Position numbers and translations under genes: made by a program. The notes under the pieces were generated by a model. The model had not been told where the DNA came from. It did no database searches and was given only the letters and a program-made list of their open reading frames with translations. This document shows positions 8,897 to 16,743 of a DNA stretch of 51,785 nucleotides, one piece after another. Position 1 is the stretch's first letter, and each line of letters starts with the position of its first letter. Location: contig ONVD01000055.1 in the NCBI GenBank assembly GCA_900321185.1, forward strand, positions 1 through 51,785. Direction: 5' to 3'. The DNA is from an uncultured Eubacteriales bacterium. Lineage in GTDB: Bacteria; Bacillota; Clostridia; Christensenellales; UBA1242.

Positions 8897-9544
8897 TTGA
8901 AATTAACGTTACTTGGTTCACCAGGCAGTGGAAAAGGCTCTCAACGTGAATTAATTGCAAAGCATTACAATCTTAAGACTATCATAGTCGGAGATTTGGT
9001 CAAACAAGAAATTCGCGATAGTACGCCTTTGGGGCAGTTGATGTTTAAGTACACAACTAAAGGCGAACTTGTGCCTGATGAGTTTATTATGGACCTAGTG
9101 TCGAGGCAATGCAAAGATTTGAATAATTTCGATGGCTTTATTATTGACTCGGCACCCTTAAGCTTAAAGCAAAAGGAAATGTTGTCGCACAAAGTAGAAT
9201 TGGATGTCGCAATCTACCTAGAAATTCATGATTATGATATAGTGCGAAAACGTACTTCACTTAGGCTTGTATGTCCAAATTGCAAATATGTGGCTAGTGT
9301 GTTAGACAACTCAGATGGCATATGCCCACGCTGTGGAACACACCTAGAACGTAGGTATGATGACAATCCAAAAACTGTGGAAGCTCGCATACAACGCTTT
9401 ATCCGTGAAACTATTCCAGTGGTAGATGCTCTAAAATCAGAGAAAAAACTTATCACAATAGACGCAGAATTATCCAAACAAGCTGTTTTTAATGAAATTA
9501 TTCAAAAGTTAGACAACTTTTTTAAAGAAAATGCTTTAAAGTAA
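8897..9544 (+). CDS. adk: Adenylate kinase family protein with altered AMP site
   Basis: By position and fold this is adenylate kinase (ATP + AMP to 2 ADP). It has the P-loop GSPGSGKGSQ at 7-16, the LID zinc site (CPNC and CPRC) and the LID arginines (ERRYDDNPKTVEARIQ). The AMP-binding side is changed: in numbering that matches the E. coli enzyme, Thr31 is Val, Arg36 is Lys, and the DGFPRT motif at 84-89 reads DSAPLS, so Arg88 is Leu. Start is TTG 8897 with AGGAGG at 8882-8887; no nearby ATG is in frame. At 215 residues the length is normal. It could be a slow or re-specified nucleoside monophosphate kinase. Confidence 0.9.
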   Translation: MKLTLLGSPGSGKGSQRELIAKHYNLKTIIVGDLVKQEIRDSTPLGQLMFKYTTKGELVPDEFIMDLVSRQCKDLNNFDGFIIDSAPLSLKQKEMLSHKVELDVAIYLEIHDYDIVRKRTSLRLVCPNCKYVASVLDNSDGICPRCGTHLERRYDDNPKTVEARIQRFIRETIPVVDALKSEKKLITIDAELSKQAVFNEIIQKLDNFFKENALK

Positions 9545-9563
9545 TTAAAAGGTATGGTATAAT
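9535..9563 (+). promoter_or_regulatory. Promoter for map, possibly giving a leaderless mRNA
   Basis: TTTAAA (9535-9540), a 17-bp spacer and an extended -10 TGGTATAAT with the hexamer at 9558-9563. Transcription would begin at about 9569-9570, at the map ATG. No good ribosome site lies close to that ATG (AAGG ends 16 bases upstream). Confidence 0.6.
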
Positions 9564-9568
9564 TAACA

Positions 9569-10318
9569 ATGATTACAATTAAAACAGAAGAACAACTTAA
9601 CAAAATGCGTGAAAGCGGAAAAGTGATGAAAGAAATATTTGAGAAATTAAAAGATTTCATCCAACCAGGAATTACTACAAAGGATATTGACAAATTTTGC
9701 AATCGCTTTATAATTAGTAAGGGATGCAAGCCATCATTTTTGCATTTGTATGGTTTTCCTGGCTCCGTTTGCACTTCGGTAAATAGTGTAATCGTTCATG
9801 GAATACCAAGTGATAAAATGGTATTACATGAGGGAGATATTGTCAGTGTGGATGTGGGCGTAAACTACAAAGGTATCCACACAGACGCTTGTCGCACATA
9901 TCCTGTCGGCAAAATCTCCAAAGAGGCCCAAGACCTAATCGAAGTCACCAAAAAAGCCTTTTTTGAGGGCATCAAGCACCTTAAAGCAGGATGTCGCGTA
10001 GGTGACATTGGTGCGGCTATTCAACAATTTGTAGAGCCAAAAGGTTATTCGTTGGTTCGAGAAATGGTTGGACACGGTATTGGCACTAGTGTGCATGAGG
10101 ACCCAAATGTTCCAAACTATGGTAAAGCTGGCACTGGTCCAATCTTACGTGCGGGCATGTGTATAGCTATCGAACCTATGGTAAATGCTGGTACTAGACA
10201 TATCGTCATCTCTCGAGAAGATGGATGGACATGTTCTACAAGGGACGGTAAATTATCTGCCCACTATGAGAACACTTTACTTATCACCGAAGACGGTGTC
10301 GAAGTTATGACACTGTAG
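9569..10318 (+). CDS. map: Methionine aminopeptidase type I
   Basis: Removes the initiator methionine from nascent proteins. The 249-residue pita-bread fold keeps the metal ligands: two Asp in VSVDVGVNYKGIHTDACRTY, His in GHGIGTSVHEDPNVPNYG, Glu in IAIEPMVNAG and the final Glu in SAHYENTLLITEDG. It follows adk by 24 bp and carries its own promoter across that gap. The KOW protein follows 9 bp later. Confidence 0.97.
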   Translation: MITIKTEEQLNKMRESGKVMKEIFEKLKDFIQPGITTKDIDKFCNRFIISKGCKPSFLHLYGFPGSVCTSVNSVIVHGIPSDKMVLHEGDIVSVDVGVNYKGIHTDACRTYPVGKISKEAQDLIEVTKKAFFEGIKHLKAGCRVGDIGAAIQQFVEPKGYSLVREMVGHGIGTSVHEDPNVPNYGKAGTGPILRAGMCIAIEPMVNAGTRHIVISREDGWTCSTRDGKLSAHYENTLLITEDGVEVMTL

Positions 10319-10327
10319 GAGGTATAT

Positions 10328-10615
10328 GTGAAAGTACAAACATTTCAACTCGGCACTATTGTTACTTCCTGTCAAGGGAGAGACAAAGGGTGCAATTATG
10401 TTGTTGTCGGTAACGACAAAAACAAGATTTTGGTGGTTGACGGCAAGTACAAGTTACTTGCAAAGCCAAAAGCAAAAAATAAGTTACATCTTATTTCGAC
10501 GAATGTTGTTGACAATGAATTAGCTACTAAGTTAAGTAACAATCAACATGTCAATGACCAAATGATATATCATGTATTGCATGAATATCAAAAAACTATC
10601 AAAAAAGGAGAATAA
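10328..10615 (+). CDS. KOW-domain protein of the L14e/L6e/L27e type
   Basis: A 95-residue protein starting at GTG 10328 with TAGGAGG at 10316-10322; the nearby ATG at 10325 runs into a stop. Residues ~5-45 form a KOW-like barrel (LGTIVTSCQGRDKGCNYVVV). The rest is charged and probably helical. A KOW protein of this kind is common between map and infA in Gram-positive genomes and probably binds RNA or ribosomes. Its exact role is unknown. Confidence 0.85.
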   Translation: MKVQTFQLGTIVTSCQGRDKGCNYVVVGNDKNKILVVDGKYKLLAKPKAKNKLHLISTNVVDNELATKLSNNQHVNDQMIYHVLHEYQKTIKKGE

Positions 10616-10618
10616 CTT

Positions 10619-10870
10619 ATGGCTAATGATGATTCAATCAGAGCAGAAGGCATAGTTGTAGACGCATTGCCTGGCGCTAACTTTAAGGTGCAGTTACAAA
10701 ACGGATACATTGTCAATGCGTATATAGCTGGCAAAGTGTATCGTTCCAAAACTCGCGTATTAGTTGGCGACAAAGTGACGGTTGTGCTTTCTCCTTATGA
10801 CCTAACAAAAGGTAGGATAGTTTGGAGAAATGATGTGCGTAAGCAACAAACCACAGAAACCAATCCGTAA
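10619..10870 (+). CDS. infA: Translation initiation factor IF-1
   Basis: IF-1 occupies the A site of the 30S subunit during initiation. The OB-fold protein has EGIVVDALPGANFKVQLQNG, AYIAGKVYRSKTRVLVGDKV and SPYDLTKGRIVWR, all matching the family. At 83 residues it is about ten longer than the usual 72, from a polar tail (KQQTTETNP). It starts 4 bases after the preceding stop. Confidence 0.98.
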   Translation: MANDDSIRAEGIVVDALPGANFKVQLQNGYIVNAYIAGKVYRSKTRVLVGDKVTVVLSPYDLTKGRIVWRNDVRKQQTTETNP

Positions 10871-10906
10871 GCGGATTTAAAATAAATCAAGCAAGGAGAA
10901 AACAAA

Positions 10907-11023
10907 ATGAAAGTAAGACCATCTGTTAAACCTATGTGCGACCAATGTCAGGTAATTCGCCGCAATGGAAAGGTTTTGATTAGGTGCAAAAAGAATAAAA
11001 AGCACAACCAAAGACAAGGGTAA
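10907..11023 (+). CDS. rpmJ: 50S ribosomal protein L36
   Basis: A 38-residue ORF encoding the zinc form of L36. It reads [20 protein letters not shown], then [18 protein letters not shown], with zinc ligands Cys11, Cys14, Cys27 and a His. GCAAGGAG lies 6 bases before the ATG. The infA-rpmJ-rpsM order is the standard one. Confidence 0.97.
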   Translation: MKVRPSVKPMCDQCQVIRRNGKVLIRCKKNKKHNQRQG

Positions 11024-11049
11024 TCTTTACCCATTACTTTGAAAATAAT

Positions 11050-11078
11050 CGTTGTGAGGCGGCTGTTAATCTCACACG
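11050..11078 (+). promoter_or_regulatory. Hairpin in the rpmJ-rpsM spacer
   Basis: C-GTTGTGAG and CTCACACG pair (about 8 bp, one bulge) around a 12-base loop. A second small stem, GATAC/GTATC, follows at 11092-11106. The 124-bp spacer is the longest inside the ribosomal cluster. These stems are candidates for an autoregulatory r-protein leader or an RNA-processing site; there is no U-tract. Confidence 0.4.
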
Positions 11079-11147
11079 TTTATATATATTTGATACATTT
11101 AGTATCGCAATATCAATTATCTAATATTTTGTAAGGAGAAAAAATAA

Positions 11148-11537
11148 ATGGCACGTATTTCAGGTGTAGATTTGCCAAAGGACAAGAGAGTAGAGATAGG
11201 TTTGACCTATATTTATGGTATTGGCCGTGCAACATCTAATGAAATTTTAAAAAATGTACAAATCAACCCAGACACTCGCGTAAAAGATTTGACTGAACAA
11301 GACATTGCAAAAATCCGTGAATATATTGACAAGGCAGGTTTGTTAGTTGAAGGTGATTTGCGTAGAGAAGTAAACCTTAATATAAAACGATTGATGGAAA
11401 TCGGTTGTTATCGTGGTGTTCGTCATCGCCGTAAGTTGCCTGTTAGAGGGCAACGCACAAAGACGAATGCTCGTACTCGTAAGGGACCTCGCAAGACAAT
11501 CAGTCGTGGACACGCAAAAGTTGGTAAGAAAGGTTAA
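11148..11537 (+). CDS. rpsM: 30S ribosomal protein S13
   Basis: S13 lies in the 30S head and contacts P-site tRNA and the 50S subunit. The family signature is complete: [31 protein letters not shown], then [30 protein letters not shown]. Length is 129 residues. TAAGGAG lies upstream. Confidence 0.98.
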   Translation: MARISGVDLPKDKRVEIGLTYIYGIGRATSNEILKNVQINPDTRVKDLTEQDIAKIREYIDKAGLLVEGDLRREVNLNIKRLMEIGCYRGVRHRRKLPVRGQRTKTNARTRKGPRKTISRGHAKVGKKG

Positions 11538-11550
11538 TAAGGAGTAAATT

Positions 11551-11967
11551 ATGGCAGAGAATGTAGAAAACAAAGAAGTAGAAACACAAGTTGCAAAAAA
11601 GAAGAAGCGTAACACAAAAAACATCGGAGTTGGTCAAGTACACATCAAGTCTACTTTTAACAACAACCGTGTTACCATTACAGATGGTTCGGGTAATGTT
11701 ATTGCAGATTGCACAAGTGGCAGACTAGGTTTCCGTAACTCACGTAAGGATACACCTTATGCCGCACAGAGTGTAGCAGAAACCGCTGGTAAAAAGGCAC
11801 ATGACATGGGGCTTACTCAAGCTGACGTGTTTGTAAAAGGTGCTGGAACAGGTCGCGAAGCGGCTATTAGAGCTCTTCAAAACGTTGGTATCCAAGTTTT
11901 ATCAATCAAAGATGTTTCGGGCATACCTTTTAACGGTTGCCGTCCTAGCAAAAAGAGAAGAATTTAA
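11551..11967 (+). CDS. rpsK: 30S ribosomal protein S11
   Basis: S11 forms the 30S platform with S7 near the E site. The protein has GQVHIKSTFNNNRVTITDGS, then the variant SGRLGFRNSRKDTPYAAQ (most bacteria have AGALGFKGSRKSTP), GAGTGREAAIRAL and the end NGCRPSKKRRI. About 20 charged residues extend the N-terminus, giving 138 in total. Confidence 0.97.
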   Translation: MAENVENKEVETQVAKKKKRNTKNIGVGQVHIKSTFNNNRVTITDGSGNVIADCTSGRLGFRNSRKDTPYAAQSVAETAGKKAHDMGLTQADVFVKGAGTGREAAIRALQNVGIQVLSIKDVSGIPFNGCRPSKKRRI

Positions 11968-11989
11968 TATATTAATAAGGAGAATATAA

Positions 11990-12616
11990 ATGGCTAAATA
12001 TACTAGTGCAGATTGCAAGTTATGCCGTAGAGAGGGATGCAAGTTATTCCTTAAGGGCGACCGTTGCGTAAAGGGTAAATGTGCCTTGGATCGTAGACCT
12101 ACAGTACCTGGTCAACATGCCGAAGCCAACCTTCGTAGAAAGCCAACAGGCTATGCTTTGCAATTACGCGAAAAACAAAAAGTTAAGCGTGCATATGGAC
12201 TTATGGAAAGACAATTCAAGAGATATTACTTTGAAGGTAAACGTCAAAGAGGAGCAACTGGCGAAGTTATGCTCAGTATGCTTGAACGTAGATTGGATAA
12301 TGTAGTTTATCGTCTTGGCTTTGGTGTTTCTCGTGGCCAATGCCGTCAAATCGTAAACCACGGACACATAACAGTCAATGGGAAGAAAGTAAATATTCCA
12401 TCTTATCAAGTAAAAGTTGGAGATGTTATTGCTGTAAGAGAAGCAGACAAAGATTCAGCTCTGTTCAAAGATGTTAAGGGTAGTATTGTTACCACTCCTA
12501 AGTGGTTGGAGGTAAATACCAACGAACTTAGTGGTAAAGTTTTGGCTTTGCCAGACAGAAGTGACATTGACTTGAATATTGCAGAACACTTGATAATTGA
12601 GTTGTATTCTAGATAA
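11990..12616 (+). CDS. rpsD: 30S ribosomal protein S4, zinc-binding form
   Basis: S4 nucleates 16S assembly and helps form the mRNA entry pore. The N-terminus carries the cysteine set of the zinc form ([12 protein letters not shown], then CVKGKC). The S4 RNA-binding domain is at ~98-160 ([38 protein letters not shown]). Length is 208. It lies between rpsK and rpoA as in other Gram-positive alpha operons. Confidence 0.98.
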   Translation: MAKYTSADCKLCRREGCKLFLKGDRCVKGKCALDRRPTVPGQHAEANLRRKPTGYALQLREKQKVKRAYGLMERQFKRYYFEGKRQRGATGEVMLSMLERRLDNVVYRLGFGVSRGQCRQIVNHGHITVNGKKVNIPSYQVKVGDVIAVREADKDSALFKDVKGSIVTTPKWLEVNTNELSGKVLALPDRSDIDLNIAEHLIIELYSR

Positions 12617-12641
12617 TAGATGGATGGAGGGAATATAAGAT

Positions 12642-13598
12642 ATGTTAATGCAAATTGATAAACCTAATATAACATACAAAGAATCCAACAATGGCGCATC
12701 AGCGGAATTTGTGATAGAGCCATTGGAAAATGGTTTTGGTCATACAATAGGTAATGCAATGCGCAGAGTTTTGCTCGGCGGAATGCCTGGTGCTGCTGCA
12801 GTTGCAATTCGAGTACAAGGTGCTGCCCACGAGTTTAGTACGCTACCTGGTGTTACAGAAGACGTCGAGGACATTATCCTAAACTTAAAGCAAATGATTG
12901 TCAAAACCCAAGACACATCACCAGACTTTAAGTCAACAATTTATTTGAAAGCACAAGGTCCTTGTGATGTTACTGCTGGGGACATTACATTAAATGACCA
13001 AGTGGAAATCTTGAACCCAGATTTGCATATTTGCACCCTTGCTGACAAAGCAACTATTGACATGGAGATTATCATTGGTAGAGGCAGAGGTTATGTTTTG
13101 GCAGATGCCAACAAAGATGTATGTGATTCAATTGGGTACATTGCTATAGACAGTATTTTCTCTCCTGTTAAAACAGCGGAATATCATGTAGAAAATGCTC
13201 GTGTAGGGCAAGATATGCATTTTGATAGACTTATTTTGAATGTCGAAACAAATGGTTCAGTTGGTGCTGTAGAGATTAGCTCTTTGGCAGCAAAATTGCT
13301 GAATGACCACTTGCATATGTTTATTGAACTAGTGCAAGGTATGGATGATACAGAGACATTAAAGGCAAAGGAAAAGGACGCAACTAAAAAAGTTTTGGAT
13401 ACGTCCATTGCTGACCTTGAGTTATCTGTTCGTAGTACAAACTGCTTGAAACGTGCGAACATTTTGACAGTTGGTGACCTTGTTAGCAAGACATACAAAG
13501 AGTTGTCTAAAGTGCGCAACCTTGGTAGTAAATCTTTGGAAGAAATTATTCAAAAGATTGAGAGTCTTGGTTTGAGTATGAAAAATGATGATGAATAA
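12642..13598 (+). CDS. rpoA: RNA polymerase alpha subunit
   Basis: Alpha dimerises to nucleate RNA polymerase assembly. The N-terminal domain has ENGFGHTIGNAMRRVLLGGM and the dimerisation and beta-contact region. The C-terminal domain (~250-318) has DLELSVRSTNCLKRANILTV and LGSKSLEEIIQKIESLGLS, keeping the Arg, Asn and Lys residues that bind UP elements and regulators. Start is ATG 12642 or ATG 12648 behind GATGGAGG. Length (318) is typical. Confidence 0.98.
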   Translation: MLMQIDKPNITYKESNNGASAEFVIEPLENGFGHTIGNAMRRVLLGGMPGAAAVAIRVQGAAHEFSTLPGVTEDVEDIILNLKQMIVKTQDTSPDFKSTIYLKAQGPCDVTAGDITLNDQVEILNPDLHICTLADKATIDMEIIIGRGRGYVLADANKDVCDSIGYIAIDSIFSPVKTAEYHVENARVGQDMHFDRLILNVETNGSVGAVEISSLAAKLLNDHLHMFIELVQGMDDTETLKAKEKDATKKVLDTSIADLELSVRSTNCLKRANILTVGDLVSKTYKELSKVRNLGSKSLEEIIQKIESLGLSMKNDDE

Positions 13599-13613
13599 TA
13601 GAGGAGAAATATA

Positions 13614-14129
13614 ATGGCAGGTTACAACAAATTAAACAAACGCCCTTCAATTCGCAATGCAATTATCCGCAACCAAGTAACAACATTGCTTTGGACTGGT
13701 AGAGTAGAGACAACTTATGCCCGTGCAAGAGCTGTGCAACGCGAAGCGGAAAAGATTATTGCTTTGGCTGTCAATACATATGATGACACCGTGACCGTAA
13801 CAAAAGAGTCTGTTAATGACAAAGGCGTTAAGGTAAAGAAAGAAGTTATCAACGATGGCCCTAAAAAGTTGGCTGCACGTCGTAAAATCACTGCTAGTGT
13901 GTATGATGTTCAAGAGCAACGTCAACCAAAAGAAGCTAAAGCTGCTTTTCTCGAGCGTACCGAAGATATCAAACACCCATTACTAGAAAAGATTTTTAAC
14001 GTTTATGGTCCACGTTACAAGGCTCGTGCTGAACAAAAAGGCGTTAATGGTGGTTATACCAGAGTCGTTAAGACTGGTCCACGTCGTGGAGATGCCGCAG
14101 AGGGTGCAATCATTGAGTTGGTTGACTAA
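13614..14129 (+). CDS. rplQ: 50S ribosomal protein L17 with large internal insertion
   Basis: L17 sits near the tunnel exit. The N-terminal part (RNAIIRNQVTTLLWTGRVET, TYARARAVQREAEKIIALAV) and the C-terminal part (NGGYTRVVKTGPRRGDAAEG) are conserved. Between them the protein is about 55 residues longer than a standard 113-120-residue L17, with charged stretches (TVTKESVNDKGVKVKKEV and RQPKEAKAAFLERTEDIK). The reading frame is intact. It is the last gene of the superoperon. Confidence 0.96.
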   Translation: MAGYNKLNKRPSIRNAIIRNQVTTLLWTGRVETTYARARAVQREAEKIIALAVNTYDDTVTVTKESVNDKGVKVKKEVINDGPKKLAARRKITASVYDVQEQRQPKEAKAAFLERTEDIKHPLLEKIFNVYGPRYKARAEQKGVNGGYTRVVKTGPRRGDAAEGAIIELVD

Positions 14130-14152
14130 TTGATTGTGTTTAGCAAAATTAT

Positions 14153-14186
14153 AAAAGAATGAGTTTATCATTCTTTTTTTTATTTT
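14153..14186 (+). terminator. Terminator of the ribosomal superoperon
   Basis: AAAAGAATGA and TCATTCTTTT form a 10-bp stem around GTTTA, followed by a T-rich tract. It lies 23 bp after the rplQ stop. Confidence 0.9.
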
Positions 14187-14285
14187 TCAATTGTCATATA
14201 TAATGCGTTTTGTTATATTTAGTTGCTTGCTTTTATTTTTAAACGTGTTATAACTATTACTTAGTACAAGAAATGAGAAAATAAA

Positions 14286-14514
14286 ATGCAAAATAATTAT
14301 TCTAAAACAGTAGAAGCTTTTACAACAGATTTTTAAAATCCTAATAACCTAGATAAAAAAGAAAAAAAAACGAGGCTCTAATATCTTGGGTTAAGGGCTT
14401 TGACACTTTGTTGTGCCAGGCTTGATTGCTCAAATCACAAACGATGCTCATGTAATTGAGCATATGAAGGATTTGAATAACGATAATTCAAACGTTAATA
14501 CTCCACACAGATAA
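14286..14514 (+). pseudogene. Possible decayed copy of the downstream gene's C-terminus
   Basis: The 482-bp space between rplQ and the next gene has no intact gene. Two short broken reading stretches resemble the end of the protein at 14612. One (14286-14336) reads NNYSKTVEAF and recalls NRPQAVETVK. The other (14413-14514) reads PGLIAQITNDAHVIEHMKDL and recalls PGLIECIMKDYQLEHKLVKV. Stops and frame changes separate them. The match is by eye and short, so this is tentative. The rest of the gap is AT-rich without other features apart from the flanking terminator and promoter. Confidence 0.3.
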
Positions 14515-14556
14515 TTAGTTTTTATGATGAATATCTCTCATCGTTTATTATCACTA

Positions 14557-14585
14557 TTGTAATTTTTGTCTTTATGTGATATAAT
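14557..14585 (+). promoter_or_regulatory. Promoter of the unknown gene at 14612
   Basis: TTGTAA (14557-14562), 17-bp spacer, extended -10 TGATATAAT (hexamer 14580-14585). The expected start lies about 20 bases before the ATG, and AAAGGAG follows. Confidence 0.65.
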
Positions 14586-14611
14586 TATTAAAATCTAAAA
14601 GGAGAAAGATT

Positions 14612-15307
14612 ATGGCTAACTACATTATTAGATCGAACGCAAGAAAACCAGAACCCTTAAGAGATGCACTTTCACGAAGTTGGTTAACTTCGGACCCTAT
14701 ACTCAGTTTGGCTGAAGGAGACCCAAAACCTTTGCAGGTCGTTTTATACAATAAATATTCTGGGCCTGAATATATTAATATATTTGCCTTTCCAATAAAG
14801 ATGAAGGTTAATGCTGAAGTAAGAGCTACAGATTCTTTGTTGCGTGATTATATGAGGAAGGTTGCAAAAAATGAATACTCGACTTCTGAAATTATAACAG
14901 GAGCTTCATGTTCTTCTTTTGAGGATTATTTGCGCCTTCAAATTCGCAATATATCTTTGACAAGAGACGTTAATCTCAGCACAGAGGATATTAAGTCATG
15001 TGCAGGTGAAATCATTGAGGAAATGTTAGCGAGCGGACGTGTACCAGATGTAATGATTGACAATGTCAATGTATCACAAAGACATCCTATTATAAATAAA
15101 CTACAAGTCCTTCTCGATAATGAGCAAAGCAATCGCCCTCAAGCAGTTGAGACTGTTAAAGCGGGTAAGGGAGAAAATGAACCTGGTTTGATTGAATGCA
15201 TAATGAAAGATTATCAACTTGAACATAAATTAGTCAAGGTTAAAAATTTAAGCGAAGACCTTAAACGTGCTAAGGAAGAAGAAAATCAACAATCGATGAC
15301 TATGTAA
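14612..15307 (+). CDS. Hypothetical protein, 231 residues
   Basis: I do not recognise this protein. It has a good start (AAAGGAGAAAGATT before the ATG), its own promoter and a downstream terminator, so it is a single-gene unit. It has no signal peptide or membrane segment and looks cytoplasmic. Residues 1-90 are mixed (EPLRDALSRSWLTSDPILSL), residues 95-160 look helical (FEDYLRLQIRNISLTRDVNL), and the end is charged and possibly coiled (HKLVKVKNLSEDLKRAKEEE). A possible decayed copy of its C-terminal part lies just upstream. Confidence 0.8.
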   Translation: MANYIIRSNARKPEPLRDALSRSWLTSDPILSLAEGDPKPLQVVLYNKYSGPEYINIFAFPIKMKVNAEVRATDSLLRDYMRKVAKNEYSTSEIITGASCSSFEDYLRLQIRNISLTRDVNLSTEDIKSCAGEIIEEMLASGRVPDVMIDNVNVSQRHPIINKLQVLLDNEQSNRPQAVETVKAGKGENEPGLIECIMKDYQLEHKLVKVKNLSEDLKRAKEEENQQSMTM

Positions 15308-15421
15308 TTGTATGAGTCTATATCACCATATACCCTATAGTGCTGATAATATTATGTTGTCATATCTAATTTTTGTGAGATTAGACCTATAATACAAAAC
15401 AAAATATATACTTACTTGTAT

Positions 15422-15454
15422 AAAAAAAGTTTAGGTAATTACCTAAACTTTTTT
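15422..15454. terminator. Bidirectional terminator between the 14612 gene and mscS
   Basis: A 16-bp inverted repeat, AAAAAAGTTTAGGTAA (15423-15438) with its complement (15439-15454), has A-runs on one side and T-runs on the other. It can end transcription from both convergent genes. Confidence 0.9.
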
Positions 15455-15467
15455 CTTTTGAAGTTTA

Positions 15468-16478
15468 TTAGTTAGATTTGTCTTGGCTTTTCTTATTTTT
15501 AGCTAACTTTTTTTGTTTCTTTTGTTCTTGAGATTTCTTTTTAGATTTTTTTAAACTCTTAGTATCAGGTAACTCACCTTCGAGGATATTTTCTAAGAGT
15601 GACTTTTGTTTTGTTGTACGTATTTTTTCGACACGTTTAGGTAATTCTCTGTAAGGTGCTGGTGGAGTGTCGGTGCGCATACGTACTTCCAATTGATTGT
15701 AAGGAATGTTGATTTTTTGTTTGTTAAATTCGCTAATAATCAGCTCATTAATGTCCCAATAGACACTCCAATAATCTTCTGTGTCGACCCATGCTGTGGC
15801 AAGGATACAAATACCACTATCGCCAAAATTGTCGACTCTGACCATAGGAGCAGGGTTTGATAACACTCTGCCATCTGAGTTGATGACTCGTAACAAAGTA
15901 TCACGAACTACTTGGATATCCTCAGAATACGCTACGTCCAGTCTAAAATTAATTCTACGTGTTGAGTTGGCTTGATAGTTCGTAACACTATTAGAGGTAA
16001 TAGTCGAATTTGGCAAAATTATGTCTTTGTTGTCTACTGTTGTAATTGTTGTAGTCAAGATTTGAATATTTTTGACAGTTCCTTCTACGCCATTTACGCT
16101 AATATAATCACCAGCTTTAAAGGGTTTTGTGCTAACAATAATAATACCACTTGCTAGATTTGTGAGTGAATTTTGTAGTGCCAAACCTATTGCCAAACCA
16201 GCTGCTGACAAGGCGGCAATAAATGAAGTCATAGGTACGCCCATAATCTGTAGGACAATAATCAGTAAAATCAAGTACAAGGCATATTTGATGACCGATA
16301 ACAAGAAAGATTGAGTGATTTTTTCTAATTTGGATTTTTTGAAAGCAGATCTGATGACCTTTAATACTATTTTTACGACAATTATGCCCAAAATTAGGAT
16401 TAAAAGCGCTTCTACTATTTGCCAACCATCAGTAACTACAAAATTTTTGATTGATTCCCATATCGAATTCCAATCCAT
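15468..16478 (-). CDS. mscS: Small-conductance mechanosensitive channel, MscS family
   Basis: Releases solutes on membrane tension during hypo-osmotic shock. Three N-terminal membrane segments are followed by the pore helix and beta domain: GLAIGLALQNSLTNLASGII, then KPFKAGDYISVNGVEGTVKN and the MscS signature LPNSTITSNSVTNYQ. The cytoplasmic alpha/beta domain ends near IPYNQLEVRMR. A ~65-residue Lys-rich tail (KKSKKKSQEQKKQKKLAKNK) is extra. Start is ATG at 16478, preceded by GGAGGAAA. The frame stays open 58 codons further upstream only by reading through the terminator and tRNA-Glu. Confidence 0.95.
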   Translation of the reverse strand: MDWNSIWESIKNFVVTDGWQIVEALLILILGIIVVKIVLKVIRSAFKKSKLEKITQSFLLSVIKYALYLILLIIVLQIMGVPMTSFIAALSAAGLAIGLALQNSLTNLASGIIIVSTKPFKAGDYISVNGVEGTVKNIQILTTTITTVDNKDIILPNSTITSNSVTNYQANSTRRINFRLDVAYSEDIQVVRDTLLRVINSDGRVLSNPAPMVRVDNFGDSGICILATAWVDTEDYWSVYWDINELIISEFNKQKINIPYNQLEVRMRTDTPPAPYRELPKRVEKIRTTKQKSLLENILEGELPDTKSLKKSKKKSQEQKKQKKLAKNKKSQDKSN

Positions 16479-16500
16479 TTTTTCCTCCGAATATATAATG

Positions 16501-16541
16501 TAAAACAAAAGCGAACCTAAACTTTGGGAGTTTACGTTCGC
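16501..16541 (-). terminator. Terminator downstream of tRNA-Glu
   Basis: On the minus strand GCGAAC-g-TAAAC pairs with GTTTA-g-GTTCGC (one mismatch, 7-base loop), followed by TTTTGTTTT. It lies between tRNA-Glu and mscS, so mscS depends on readthrough or a promoter of its own. Confidence 0.75.
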
Positions 16542-16552
16542 ACTTCTGCTTC

Positions 16553-16627
16553 TGGTGACCCCAACGGGATTCGAACCCATGTGTCCAACGTGAGAGGCTG
16601 GTGTACTAACCACTATACTATGAGGCC
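16553..16627 (-). tRNA. tRNA-Glu (CTC)
   Basis: A full cloverleaf with encoded CCA. The acceptor GGCCTCA pairs with TGGGGTC, and the T loop is TTCGAAT. The anticodon arm is CCAGC-CTCTCAC-GTTGG, so the anticodon is CTC, reading GAG. Confidence 0.95.
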
Positions 16628-16642
16628 AAATGACAATAATAT

Positions 16643-16671
16643 ATAATAACATAAAAATGTAGAATTATCAA
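16643..16671 (-). promoter_or_regulatory. Promoter of tRNA-Glu
   Basis: Minus strand: TTGATA (16671-16666), 17-bp spacer, TATTAT (16648-16643) preceded by TGT, an extended -10. The tRNA begins 16 bases after the -10. Confidence 0.75.
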
Positions 16672-16689
16672 GTAGTTTACCTAAAAAAG

Positions 16690-16718
16690 TTTACTAAAGT
16701 AGCAAAATTTGTTATAAT
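16690..16718 (+). promoter_or_regulatory. Promoter of comEC
   Basis: TTTACT (16690-16695), 17-bp spacer, TATAAT (16713-16718) preceded by TGT. It is divergent from, and adjacent to, the tRNA-Glu promoter. Confidence 0.75.
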
Positions 16719-16743
16719 TTAGACAAAGACAAGAGGGAAAAGT

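Noticed and set aside
10328-10615. Ribosomal protein L14e as a firm name for the KOW protein
   Set aside because: Only the KOW part is similar; the protein is from a bacterial family of unknown role, so no gene symbol was given.
15300-15420. Additional small genes in the gap after the 14612 gene
   Set aside because: Only very short frames without ribosome sites; the sequence is AT-rich.
16479-16652. N-terminal extension of MscS by 58 codons
   Set aside because: The added frame reads through the tRNA-Glu gene and its terminator; a GGAGGAAA site precedes the internal ATG at 16478.
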